Below, piece after piece: positions 15,453 through 22,609 of a stretch of DNA of 23,961 bases (position 1 is its first letter; each line of letters opens with the position of its first letter). The translations under genes were made by a program, and so were the position numbers. Under the pieces are notes generated by a model. That model did not search any database. It was given only the letters and a program-made list of their open reading frames with translations, and had not been told where the DNA came from. The stretch covers positions 1 through 23,961 of the forward strand of contig JALNYP010000062.1 of assembly GCA_023229795.1 (NCBI GenBank). Direction: 5' to 3'. The stretch is from Syntrophobacterales bacterium (lineage in GTDB: Bacteria > Desulfobacterota > Desulfobaccia > Desulfobaccales > 0-14-0-80-60-11).

Positions 15453-16097
15453 ATGGAACTGTGGATCGACCTCCTGATTGTCGTGCTCATCCTGACCAAT
15501 TTTAAGCTCATCAGCTCGAGCCGCTTGAGTGCCTGCATCCGGGTCGTAGCCGTTCAGGGGGTTTTGCTTGGTGTACTGCCGCTCTTCGTCGGGGAGGGGA
15601 ATCCCACGCTCCGGGTCATGGTGCTGGCGGGGATTACGGTTTTGGTGAAGGGGATCGTCTTCCCCTGGCTGCTTTTGCGAACGCTGAGGTCGGCCGAGGT
15701 GCGGCGCGAGATGGAGCCTTTTGTGGGCTATACGACCTCTATCCTGGTGGGTTTGGGCCTGATTGCCTTTTCCCTGTGGATAGGCGGCCGCCTGCCCTTG
15801 CCGGTACCGGCCAAATCGCCGTTAGTGGTCCCCTTAGCCCTGTTCACCATCATGGTCGGCCTGTTCGCCGTGATCAGCCGCCGCAAGGCGCTGACCCAGG
15901 TGTTGGGCTACCTGGTGATGGAAAACGGCATCTACGCCTTCGGACTGGCCTTCGCCCACAATGAGCCCCTGCTGATCGAACTGGGAACGCTCCTGGATGT
16001 TTTCACCGCGGTCTTCGTGATGGGTATCGCGATTTTTCATATCAATCGTGAGTTCGACCACATCGATACTGACCTGCTCAACACGCTGAGGGACTAA
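15453..16097 (+). CDS. hyfE: HyfE-like membrane subunit
   Basis: A 214-residue membrane protein of the HyfE family, found in group 4 hydrogenases and related complexes and distantly related to NuoK. Six or so membrane helices are visible. The GYLVMENGIYAFG helix (152-164, with E157) and the downstream acidic residues E176 and D182 match the conserved charge positions. A typical C-terminus follows (FHINREFDHIDTDLLNTLRD, 195-214). It begins four bases after hyfC and ends four bases before hyfF. Confidence 0.87.
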   Translation: MELWIDLLIVVLILTNFKLISSSRLSACIRVVAVQGVLLGVLPLFVGEGNPTLRVMVLAGITVLVKGIVFPWLLLRTLRSAEVRREMEPFVGYTTSILVGLGLIAFSLWIGGRLPLPVPAKSPLVVPLALFTIMVGLFAVISRRKALTQVLGYLVMENGIYAFGLAFAHNEPLLIELGTLLDVFTAVFVMGIAIFHINREFDHIDTDLLNTLRD

Positions 16098-16101
16098 AAG
16101 A

Positions 16102-17628
16102 ATGATTGCGGCCTTGATACTTCTCCCGATCATGGCGGGTCTGATAACCTTCGGACTTCGTCCCTCTGGCCCGAGACGGGCGCTTTTCCTGGCGACCGCC
16201 GCTGCCCATGCCGGATTGACCGCCCTGGCCTGGGTACACCGGCCTGCTGCCCTTCTGGATGGCTGGCTGCTTCTCGATGCGCTCGGCCTGCTTTTTCTGA
16301 GCATCACGAGTGCGCTCTTTCTGGTGGTAGCGATTTACGCCCTGGGCTACTTTCGAAGAGAAGATTGGGGCAGGCGGAAGGACTTCCAGGAGGGCTCCCT
16401 GTTTACCAACGCCGGAGAGCGCACCTTCACGTGCTGCCTGCTCATTTTCCTGGGAACAATGACGCTGGTGACCGTAAGCCAGCACTTCGGGCTGCTCTGG
16501 GTAGCCGTCGAAGCTACCACGCTGGCCAGCGCCCCGCTGATCTATTTTCACCGGCATCGCCGCTCCCTTGAAGCCACGTGGAAGTACATCATGATCTGCT
16601 CGGTCGGCATTGCTCTGGCCTTGCTGGGGAATTTTTTCCTGGCCGTAGCCGCCACGCTCGGGGTGCACGAGAACGTGCCCATGCTGCTGTCGAGCCTCAC
16701 CAGCCAGGCGGCGCAGCTGCATGTGCCCTGGCTCAAAGCGGCCTTCCTCTTCCTGCTGGTCGGCTACGGCACCAAGATGGGGCTGGCCCCCCTGCATACC
16801 TGGCTGCCGGACGCCCATAGCGAGTCTCCCTCGGTTATTTCCGCCTTGCTTTCCGGAGCTCTGCTCAACTGTGCCTTTCTGGCCATTCTCAGAGCCCAAC
16901 AGGTGTGCGTCGCTGCCGGTCAAGGCCCCTTCGGACAAAAGCTCCTGGTGGGATTAGGACTTTTTTCCATGCTGGTCGCGGCGGCCTTCATTCTGGGACA
17001 GGCCGACTACAAGCGCATGCTCGCCTATTCGAGTGTCGAAAATATGGGCATCCTGGCTCTGGCCGTGGGGTTGGGGGGCGGCGGCGGGTACGGTGCCATG
17101 CTGCATGCCGTGAATCATTCCCTGACCAAGGGCATGCTCTTCCTCGTCGCCGGGAATATCCTGGCCCTATATCGCAGCAAATCGACCCGCGACGTCCGCG
17201 GGGTCCTGCGCTCCCTGCCTGTCTCAGGCGTTCTCTGGGTCGCGGGATTTCTCGCCATCACAGGGTCGCCTCCCTTCGGCCCCTTTCTGAGCGAACTGGT
17301 CATCCTTAAGGCCGCGCTCGACCAGGGTCAGGTGGTGGTGGCGGTCCTCTACCTGCTCGCCTTGAGCACGGTTTTCGTGGGGATGGCCACGGTAGTACTG
17401 CGGATGGCCCAAGGGGAGCAGGCCGGGCTACCTGCTGAGTATTATGTGGATTCGGTTGCTGGCCCGATGGTTCCGAATGGCGTACTGCATCGTTTTCTGG
17501 GGGAGCTTCCACTGGCAGTCATACCGCCGCTGGCCCTCGGGGCCGCGGTGTTAATGCTGGGAGTATACATCCCGCCGCCGCTCCAGCGGCTTTTGGAGCA
17601 GGCTGCCAAAGCCGTCGGCGCGGGGTGA
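16102..17628 (+). CDS. hyfF: HyfF-like antiporter-type membrane subunit
   Basis: A 508-residue second antiporter-like subunit of the HyfF/NuoN/NuoM type. Conserved channel residues are E137 in LLWVAVEATTL, K225 in GYGTKMGLAPLHTWLPDAH, K304 in ADYKRMLAYSSVENMG, and H335, H339 and K343 in LHAVNHSLTKG. E398 lies in the PFLSELVILK helix. The complex therefore has two pumping-type subunits (HyfB and HyfF), with no separate HyfD. The gene is followed by a 194-base gap with a hairpin repeat before the hydrophilic subunits, the only sizeable break in the operon. Confidence 0.87.
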   Translation: MIAALILLPIMAGLITFGLRPSGPRRALFLATAAAHAGLTALAWVHRPAALLDGWLLLDALGLLFLSITSALFLVVAIYALGYFRREDWGRRKDFQEGSLFTNAGERTFTCCLLIFLGTMTLVTVSQHFGLLWVAVEATTLASAPLIYFHRHRRSLEATWKYIMICSVGIALALLGNFFLAVAATLGVHENVPMLLSSLTSQAAQLHVPWLKAAFLFLLVGYGTKMGLAPLHTWLPDAHSESPSVISALLSGALLNCAFLAILRAQQVCVAAGQGPFGQKLLVGLGLFSMLVAAAFILGQADYKRMLAYSSVENMGILALAVGLGGGGGYGAMLHAVNHSLTKGMLFLVAGNILALYRSKSTRDVRGVLRSLPVSGVLWVAGFLAITGSPPFGPFLSELVILKAALDQGQVVVAVLYLLALSTVFVGMATVVLRMAQGEQAGLPAEYYVDSVAGPMVPNGVLHRFLGELPLAVIPPLALGAAVLMLGVYIPPPLQRLLEQAAKAVGAG

Positions 17629-17712
17629 TGGCCAGGTGGTACGCAGAGGGAATCATGGGGATTAATCACCCCCGGCCGAAAAGACAGTCATGGCCGAACC
17701 ATCTATTGGTAT

Positions 17713-17780
17713 GTAGGGGCGGGGCTTCCCCGGCCAGCCGTGGCACGTTTTGAACCAGGGCGGGGAGACCCCGCCCCTAC
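17713..17780. repeat. Inverted repeat with GTAGGGGCGGGG arms
   Basis: The arms 17713-17732 and 17761-17780 are reverse complements at 18 of 20 positions, the outer 12 (GTAGGGGCGGGG / CCCCGCCCCTAC) perfectly, with a 28-base loop. It lies between the membrane-arm and the hydrophilic-arm genes of the Ehr-like operon. It resembles the small GC-rich palindromes dispersed in many bacterial genomes. With no T-run it is not a classical terminator, but it could adjust the ratio of upstream to downstream transcript. Confidence 0.75.
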
Positions 17781-17822
17781 AACTGCTTCAATGAATAGCA
17801 TTGAGATTAGGATCGCTTATCA

Positions 17823-19346
17823 ATGTCGAGTTTAGCTGCAAACCTCTTGTTCCTGGCCAACGGCGAGGCCGTTGACGTCCGGGATGTCTCCGCCCTGCCT
17901 CTGGAAGAGTTTCGGGAATGCCTGGTCGAGGCAGTCGCGCAGGGAATGCGCCTTTCAGCCCTGTTCGGCCGTCCGGTGGACGAGCGCCGTATGCAGTTAT
18001 GGGCTATCCTGGCGGATGACAGCCAGTCTCTGCTCATCCCGCTCTGTACCGAAACGGACGGCAGCTACCCTTCCCTGACTCCGCAGTGTCCTCAGGCGCA
18101 CTGGTTCGAACGGGAGATTTTCGAGCAATATGCGGTGAGGCCCATTGGGCATCCGTGGCTCAAACCAATCCGCTTCCAGCCTCCCTGCTGGCGGAGCCTT
18201 AAGGCGGACACCTCGGGGCCGGCAGTTCAAATCGGGGTGACGGATTTCTTCCAGGTAGAAGGCGAAGAGATCCACGAAGTGGCCGTCGGGCCGGTACATG
18301 CAGGCATCATCGAGCCCGGGCACTTTCGCTTCCAGTGCCACGGCGAAGAGGTGCTCCACCTGGAGATCTCCCTTGGCTACCAGCATCGGGGCGTCGAGCG
18401 CAGCCTGGTAGGGGGGCCTGACCGGCGCACGATCCACACCATGGAGACCTTGGCCGGCGACACCACCATTGGCCATGCCACGGCCTACTGTCAGGTGATC
18501 GAGGCGTTGGCCGGCCTCCAGCCTTCGCCTCGCGCCGAGGTCTTGCGGGGTATCGCCCTGGAGCTGGAGCGCATTGCCAATCATACAGGAGACCTGGGAG
18601 CCCTGGCAGGCGACGTGGGGTTCCTGCCCACGCTCTCCTACTGTGGGCGCATTCGGGGTGACGTGCTCAATATGACCGGCCTGATTTGCGGCAATCGCTT
18701 TGGCCGCGGGCTGGTGCGGCCGGGCGGGGCGGGATTCGATCTGGATCCGGAAATGGTCGCTGACCTGCTTTCCCGGCTCGATGACATCGAGAAAGACCTG
18801 ACCGTGGCCATTGGGCTGCTCTGGAAGACTTCTTCGGTGATGGCCCGCTTCGAGGGGACTGGGACAATCACCAAGGAAACGGGTGAGCGCCTCGGGTTGG
18901 TCGGGCCGGTGGCGCGGGCGTGCGGGATCGAACGGGACGTGCGCCAGGATATGCCGGCCGGGATTTTCCGGTTTGTCCAGGTCCCAGCCGTTACCTGGGA
19001 TTCGGGAGATGTCCTGGCCCGGGCTCATGTCCGCTGGATGGAAATTCACCGATCGATCGCGTTTATCCGCGCCGAACTCGCTAATCTGCCAGATGGGAAA
19101 ATAAGCAACGGCATGGCCCGGCTGGCGCCCAACCGCCTGGTGGTGTCGCTGGTCGAAGGCTGGCGCGGAGAAATCTGTCACGTCGCCCTGACCAACGAAC
19201 TGGGACGGTTCGCCCTCTACAAGGTGGTCGATCCGTCCTTTCACAACTGGTTTGGGTTGGCCTACGCCCTCAGGGGCCAGCAGATATCTGATTTTCCCTT
19301 GTGCAACAAGAGCTTTAATCTTTCCTACTGCGGTCACGACCTGTAA
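17823..19346 (+). CDS. hyfG: HyfG-like (NuoCD-type) subunit lacking NiFe ligands
   Basis: A 507-residue fusion of a NuoC-like domain (about 1-115, with WFEREIFEQYAV at 94-105) and a NuoD/NiFe large-subunit domain (about 130-507). In group 4 hydrogenases the large subunit binds NiFe with CGxxC-type pairs near both ends. Here the first site, after HRGVER (188-193), reads LAGDTT (210-215) where LCGICS would be expected, so both Cys are gone. The C-terminus reads SFNLSYCGHDL (497-507) in place of the DPCxxC signature, with Ser at the first ligand and no cleavable tail. Published energy-converting hydrogenase-related (Ehr) complexes have this property. It is thus a structural large subunit, not a hydrogenase. 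It is followed 41 bases later by the small subunit. Confidence 0.87.
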   Translation: MSSLAANLLFLANGEAVDVRDVSALPLEEFRECLVEAVAQGMRLSALFGRPVDERRMQLWAILADDSQSLLIPLCTETDGSYPSLTPQCPQAHWFEREIFEQYAVRPIGHPWLKPIRFQPPCWRSLKADTSGPAVQIGVTDFFQVEGEEIHEVAVGPVHAGIIEPGHFRFQCHGEEVLHLEISLGYQHRGVERSLVGGPDRRTIHTMETLAGDTTIGHATAYCQVIEALAGLQPSPRAEVLRGIALELERIANHTGDLGALAGDVGFLPTLSYCGRIRGDVLNMTGLICGNRFGRGLVRPGGAGFDLDPEMVADLLSRLDDIEKDLTVAIGLLWKTSSVMARFEGTGTITKETGERLGLVGPVARACGIERDVRQDMPAGIFRFVQVPAVTWDSGDVLARAHVRWMEIHRSIAFIRAELANLPDGKISNGMARLAPNRLVVSLVEGWRGEICHVALTNELGRFALYKVVDPSFHNWFGLAYALRGQQISDFPLCNKSFNLSYCGHDL

Positions 19347-19387
19347 GGCCGGGGTAGATTCTCCTCCCTAAAAAGGTACAAACGCCG

Positions 19388-20155
19388 ATGTTTGATGTCC
19401 TCCTGGCTCGATTCCAGCAAAAATACCGGACGATGAAGTTTCCGGAAGGTCCGCCCCCTGCCCTGCCCTCGCGTTTTGTGGGACGCCCGGTCATCACTGC
19501 CGGAGACTGCCCGCCGGGCTGCGTAGGTTGTGTCGAGGCCTGCCCAACCAGCGCCATTACCCAGGAAGACGGCTTGCGCCTGGACCTAGGACGGTGTCTT
19601 TTCTGCTCGGAATGCGCCACGGTGTGCGCTTCGCAGTGCATTGCTTTCACAGCCGATTACCGGATGGCGACCCGCAAGCGAGACGCTCTGCTGATTGATT
19701 CGAGCCCCTTTAGGCCGGCGCCGCCTCTCGAGGGTAGCCTGAAGCGCCTGTTCGGACGCGCCCTCCGGCTGCGACAGGTTAGTGCGGGGGGCTGCAATGC
19801 CTGTGAGGCCGATACCAACGTTCTCGGTACGGTAGGGTGGGACCTGGGCCGCTTCGGGATCCAGTTTGTGGCCTCACCGAGGCATGCCGACGGTTTACTG
19901 ATTACCGGACCTGTGCCTGAGAACATGCGCCTGGCTCTGCTCAAAACCTATGAGGCGGTCCCGGCGCCCAAGCTGGTCATCGCGGTGGGGGCCTGCGCCA
20001 TCTCCGGCGGACCGTATGCCGGCCATGCGGAAGTCCACGATGGGGCCGCGGGGCTGGTGCCGGTCGACCTGTTTATTCCAGGCTGCCCGCCCCATCCGCT
20101 CACGATCCTCGATGGGCTGCTGCGCCTCCTGGGAAAATTTGGTTCAGCTTTGTGA
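19388..20155 (+). CDS. hyfI: HyfH/HyfI fusion: ferredoxin plus NuoB-like small subunit
   Basis: A 255-residue fusion of an 8-Fe ferredoxin (HyfH/NuoI type) and a NuoB-like small subunit. The ferredoxin part has C41, C45, C48 and C52 (CPPGCVGCVEACP) and C70, C73, C76 and C80 (CLFCSECATVC), enough for two [4Fe-4S] clusters. The small-subunit part keeps all four ligands of the proximal N2-type cluster: C136 and C139 (GGCNACEAD), C203 (GACAISGG) and C233 (GCPPHP). Electrons could therefore enter through the ferredoxin part and reach the large-subunit interface even though NiFe is absent there. It is the last gene of the block, ending 10 bases before a convergent gene, with no clear terminator. 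In many complexes these are two separate genes. Confidence 0.9.
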   Translation: MFDVLLARFQQKYRTMKFPEGPPPALPSRFVGRPVITAGDCPPGCVGCVEACPTSAITQEDGLRLDLGRCLFCSECATVCASQCIAFTADYRMATRKRDALLIDSSPFRPAPPLEGSLKRLFGRALRLRQVSAGGCNACEADTNVLGTVGWDLGRFGIQFVASPRHADGLLITGPVPENMRLALLKTYEAVPAPKLVIAVGACAISGGPYAGHAEVHDGAAGLVPVDLFIPGCPPHPLTILDGLLRLLGKFGSAL

Positions 20156-20165
20156 ACCACTCCCT

Positions 20166-20795
20166 TTAATAAGTCAACAACAAGGACTGTCTCAGGTAGC
20201 GGTTCGCTGCCAGTTCCTCAAGGATAAAGTCCGCCACGTCAGCCCGGGAAATCTTTCCGGCGGTGACGCCGCTCAACTTGCTGATTACCCGATATTTCTT
20301 GGTTAAGAGGCCATTGGTGAGAAACCCTGGCCTGACGATGGTCCAATCTGCCTCACTGGCCTGGATCAGGGCTTCCTGCCGGTCCTTGTCGGCGTAAATG
20401 GTGTTTAACAGGAGTGGTTTAACCAGCCGGTCATAGAGCAGACCGCCATGCCCCTGGCTCTCCCCGGCGCCTATGCCAGTAACGCAGATCAGTCGCCGGA
20501 CCCCTTCACGGCGCATCGACTCAAGAACGTTCCTGGTCCCCGCGGAGAACACGGTCACCGGCTTCCAGGTTACCCCGATGCCGATGGTGAGACACACCGC
20601 CTCCTGGCCGACCATGGCCCCCTGAACAGCCTCCGGATCGAGGATATCCCCGGTAATCACCCGCAGCCTCTTGTGCTGCTTAGTCAATCTTTGAGGATTG
20701 CGCACCAGAGCGGTGACGGTATGCCCAGCTTGGAGGGCTTGATCGAGGAGTTGCAATCCTATCCCCCGGGTGGCGCCTATGATTAAAATATTCAT
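20166..20795 (-). CDS. NAD(P)-binding Rossmann-fold protein
   Basis: A 209-residue atypical short-chain dehydrogenase-like protein of the NAD(P)H-binding type. The N-terminal MNILIIGATRGIG carries the GxxGxxG dinucleotide site (7-13). R32 after the second strand suggests NADP preference. VTGIGAGES (105-113), YDRLVK (121-126), RPGFLTNG (155-162) and ISRADVADFI (182-191) are the usual landmarks of the family. The start was moved to the ATG at 20795 because the fold begins there, with an AGAAGG ribosome site just upstream; 29 more codons are open upstream but look non-coding. It lies downstream of porB on the same strand, 122 bases away. Substrate unknown. Confidence 0.82.
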   Translation of the reverse strand: MNILIIGATRGIGLQLLDQALQAGHTVTALVRNPQRLTKQHKRLRVITGDILDPEAVQGAMVGQEAVCLTIGIGVTWKPVTVFSAGTRNVLESMRREGVRRLICVTGIGAGESQGHGGLLYDRLVKPLLLNTIYADKDRQEALIQASEADWTIVRPGFLTNGLLTKKYRVISKLSGVTAGKISRADVADFILEELAANRYLRQSLLLTY

Positions 20796-20855
20796 GCCTT
20801 CTACCCTTTTTGGAGAAATTATCAGGTCGAGAGCTGAATGCAGGTCAGCATGCTC

Positions 20856-20878
20856 GGGAGGGCGCCTCCGCCGCTCCC
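20856..20878 (-). terminator. GC-rich hairpin after porB
   Basis: GGGAG (20856-20860) pairs with CTCCC (20874-20878), and GCG/CGC pair inside. No T-run follows on either strand, so termination is uncertain. It is the only notable structure between porB and the NAD(P)-binding gene. Confidence 0.3.
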
Positions 20879-20917
20879 CCAATCAGGCCGATACCGGGGC
20901 CGGGACCAGACCCGCGG

Positions 20918-21832
20918 TCAGCTCACCCCGGCCCAGTAGGCGTCCACCCGGGCCTGGATTTCCCGGATGAGGGCGTCGTTGCGGGTGGGGCTGAAGAGGT
21001 GGGCGAAGCGACTCTGCCGTTTCAGGTAATCTTCCACCGGGAGGCGGGGGTGGGGGATTTTAGTGTGCGTAGTCTGCCCGTCCAAGTATTCCTTGAGAGG
21101 CCAGATGCCGGTCTTGACCGCCAGACGGCCGATTTCCACCGTGTCTTTCGGGTCGAAGCCCCAGCCCGGCGGGCAGGGGGCCAGGCTCAGGATCAGGCGC
21201 GGGCCTTTGAGGTCCCTGGCTTTCTCGATCTTGCGGGTGAGGTCCAACGGTTCGGCCCCTACCGCGGTGGCCACGTAGGCGGGCTGATGCGCGGTCCAGA
21301 TGGCGAAGAGGTCTTTTTTGTGACCCGTAAACCCGGCCCGGCCCAGGCTGGTGGCGGTATGGGCCGCGTGGGGCGTGGCCTCGGAGTATTGCTGGCCGGT
21401 GTTGCCGAACCCCTCGTTGTCGTAGCAGAGATAAAGAAAATTGAGACCCCGCTCCATGGCGCTGGAGGTGGCGGAGAGCCCCATGCCGTAGGCCGAGCCG
21501 TCGCCGCTCAAGACCACCACCTCCAGGTCCTCTTCCGGGCCCATGCGGCCTTTGGCCAGGAGCACGTCCAGGGCGTCCCGCACCCCCTGGGCCCCGGCCG
21601 GGGCCGAAGCCATGGCGGTATAAAGCCAGGAACCCCGGAAGGGCGTGAAGGGGTAGGTGGCCAACAACGTCAGACACCCCGCGGCGTTGACGAACACCGT
21701 CTTCACCCCCAGGAGATCGTAAACCTCGTGGAGCACTTCCAACCCCCCGCACCCGGCGCACATAGGCGTCCCGGCGCCCAGGAGATGAACGGAGGGGAGG
21801 GGTTTGGATGGTTTTGATTTGGTGGGAATCAT
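20918..21832 (-). CDS. porB: 2-oxoacid:ferredoxin oxidoreductase beta subunit
   Basis: A 304-residue beta subunit of a pyruvate (or other 2-oxoacid) ferredoxin oxidoreductase. It binds thiamine diphosphate and a [4Fe-4S] cluster and transfers electrons from oxidative decarboxylation to ferredoxin. Cluster ligands are C25 and C28 (PMCAGCGG), C53 and C220. The thiamine site is GDGSAYGMG (110-118) through N139 and NTG (144-146). The ATG at 21832 was chosen because a parallel remnant upstream aligns codon for codon from its own ATG; the frame is open 29 codons further but overlaps hicA. No alpha, gamma or delta subunit is in the window. It begins 16 bases after hicA and probably shares its transcript. 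Confidence 0.88.
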   Translation of the reverse strand: MIPTKSKPSKPLPSVHLLGAGTPMCAGCGGLEVLHEVYDLLGVKTVFVNAAGCLTLLATYPFTPFRGSWLYTAMASAPAGAQGVRDALDVLLAKGRMGPEEDLEVVVLSGDGSAYGMGLSATSSAMERGLNFLYLCYDNEGFGNTGQQYSEATPHAAHTATSLGRAGFTGHKKDLFAIWTAHQPAYVATAVGAEPLDLTRKIEKARDLKGPRLILSLAPCPPGWGFDPKDTVEIGRLAVKTGIWPLKEYLDGQTTHTKIPHPRLPVEDYLKRQSRFAHLFSPTRNDALIREIQARVDAYWAGVS

Positions 21833-21848
21833 GTCGATAATTCTTGAA

Positions 21849-22067
21849 CTATAACCTCTCCCATTCTTCTTTGGAAATTCCCGCTTGCCGCAAAATTCTG
21901 GCCAAAAGTTCTCTGTCAATATCAGCCTGATAGGGGTTGGGAACGTGTATAGTGTGGTTGCCCTTGATCATGAACTGGTGCCTGCCACCGGAGTATGGCC
22001 CCTCAAATCCGCACTGTCTAAGAAAACGTATCAGTTCTTTCCTGGAAATGGGCCCAAAAGGAGGCAT
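21849..22067 (-). CDS. hicA: HicA-type toxin
   Basis: A 72-residue mRNA interferase of the HicA family with the double-stranded RNA-binding-like fold. It has the family start ISRKELIRFLRQCGFE (7-22), the active-site His in GGRHQFM (H30), and HVPNPYQADIDRELLARILRQAGIS (41-65) leading to the end of the domain. Its ATG overlaps the hicB stop by one base (TAATG), so it is translationally coupled to the antitoxin. Antitoxin-first order is seen in some hic loci. The stop lies just upstream of porB. Confidence 0.92.
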   Translation of the reverse strand: MPPFGPISRKELIRFLRQCGFEGPYSGGRHQFMIKGNHTIHVPNPYQADIDRELLARILRQAGISKEEWERL

Positions 22068-22309
22068 TAGGCCACTTCTTTAATGGTCAATTCGATGCCG
22101 TCGATTACCGGCAAAGGAAGATTCCGGTACACCCGAAACAGCACCCATTCCTCCAGAACCTCTCGTAGCTCCTCACGACAGGCCTCAAGCGTGACGGCAT
22201 TGGCGTAAGCGCCGTTACATTCTGGGATTTCCCCATAGTATGTGCCGTCGTCCTTAAGAATCTCGTAATGGGCGTGGCGTAGCGCTGCCTGAAGGTATTC
22301 CAGCAGCAT
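22067..22309 (-). CDS. hicB: HicB-type antitoxin
   Basis: An 80-residue antitoxin of the HicB family with the partial RNase H-like fold: HAHYEILKDDGTYYGEIPE followed by CNGAYANAVTLEACREELREVLEEW is the characteristic sequence. There is no obvious C-terminal helix-turn-helix, so it is the short HicB type and may not bind DNA alone. The ATG at 22309 has GGAG seven bases upstream. It heads a hicB-hicA(-porB) unit. Confidence 0.88.
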   Translation of the reverse strand: MLLEYLQAALRHAHYEILKDDGTYYGEIPECNGAYANAVTLEACREELREVLEEWVLFRVYRNLPLPVIDGIELTIKEVA

Positions 22310-22415
22310 AGTTCAGCTCCTATGCATCCACACAATCGCCAGTCCGTTGGCGAAAATCCCCGAAGCTCCCGCCCGACTTCGTCGACCTTGTTCATGATGC
22401 TGTGTTCTGCGAAAA

Positions 22416-22444
22416 ATCATAATTCTTTCAAAGTGGTTATGCAA
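22416..22444 (-). promoter_or_regulatory. Candidate promoter of hicBA-porB
   Basis: On the minus strand TTGCAT (22444-22439), a 17-base spacer and TATGAT (22421-22416). The -35 is weak and the -10 good. It partly overlaps the end of the porB fragment. Confidence 0.3.
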
Positions 22445-22562
22445 GAGAACAAACTTCGAAGACCGCTTCCAACCCCCCATACCCGGCGTACATGGTCACT
22501 ATGGTGCTCAGGAGATCGCTGGAGGGGATGGGTTTGGAGTGAATAGCTTTTATTCTGTTCAT
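22437..22562 (-). pseudogene. Truncated copy of the porB 5' end (41 codons)
   Basis: Starting at its own ATG (22562), this frame reads 41 codons to a TAA and aligns without a gap to PorB residues 1-41, with 19 identities. These include SKP and PS (9-14), LL (17-18), AG and GGLE (26-32) and EV (36-37). DNA similarity is obvious, for example CTTCCAACCCCCC and GGAGGGGA shared with 21737-21810. Both cluster cysteines are replaced by Tyr (CAGC to YAGY), so it could not hold the FeS cluster. The frame ends after residue 41, in the helix of the intact protein. hicBA lies between this fragment and intact porB. It is too short to be listed by most gene finders. Confidence 0.75.
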
Positions 22563-22609
22563 AGCTCGTGGAACTAGTTTAGTTTGTGCATTGGTGGATG
22601 TTGTACACC

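Noticed and set aside
17997..19337. Long minus-strand frame opposite hyfG
   Set aside because: Shadow of a clearly recognised gene; GC-rich codons leave long open frames on the opposite strand. The same applies to 2327-3139, 4992-6053, 8490-9497 and 20810-21817.
21833..21919. 29-codon N-terminal extension of porB
   Set aside because: It overlaps hicA, and the upstream porB fragment aligns with the ATG at 21832 as codon 1.
22105..22395. Minus-strand frame starting MNKVDEVGRELRGF
   Set aside because: Most of it overlaps hicB in another frame; the unique 28 codons match nothing I know.
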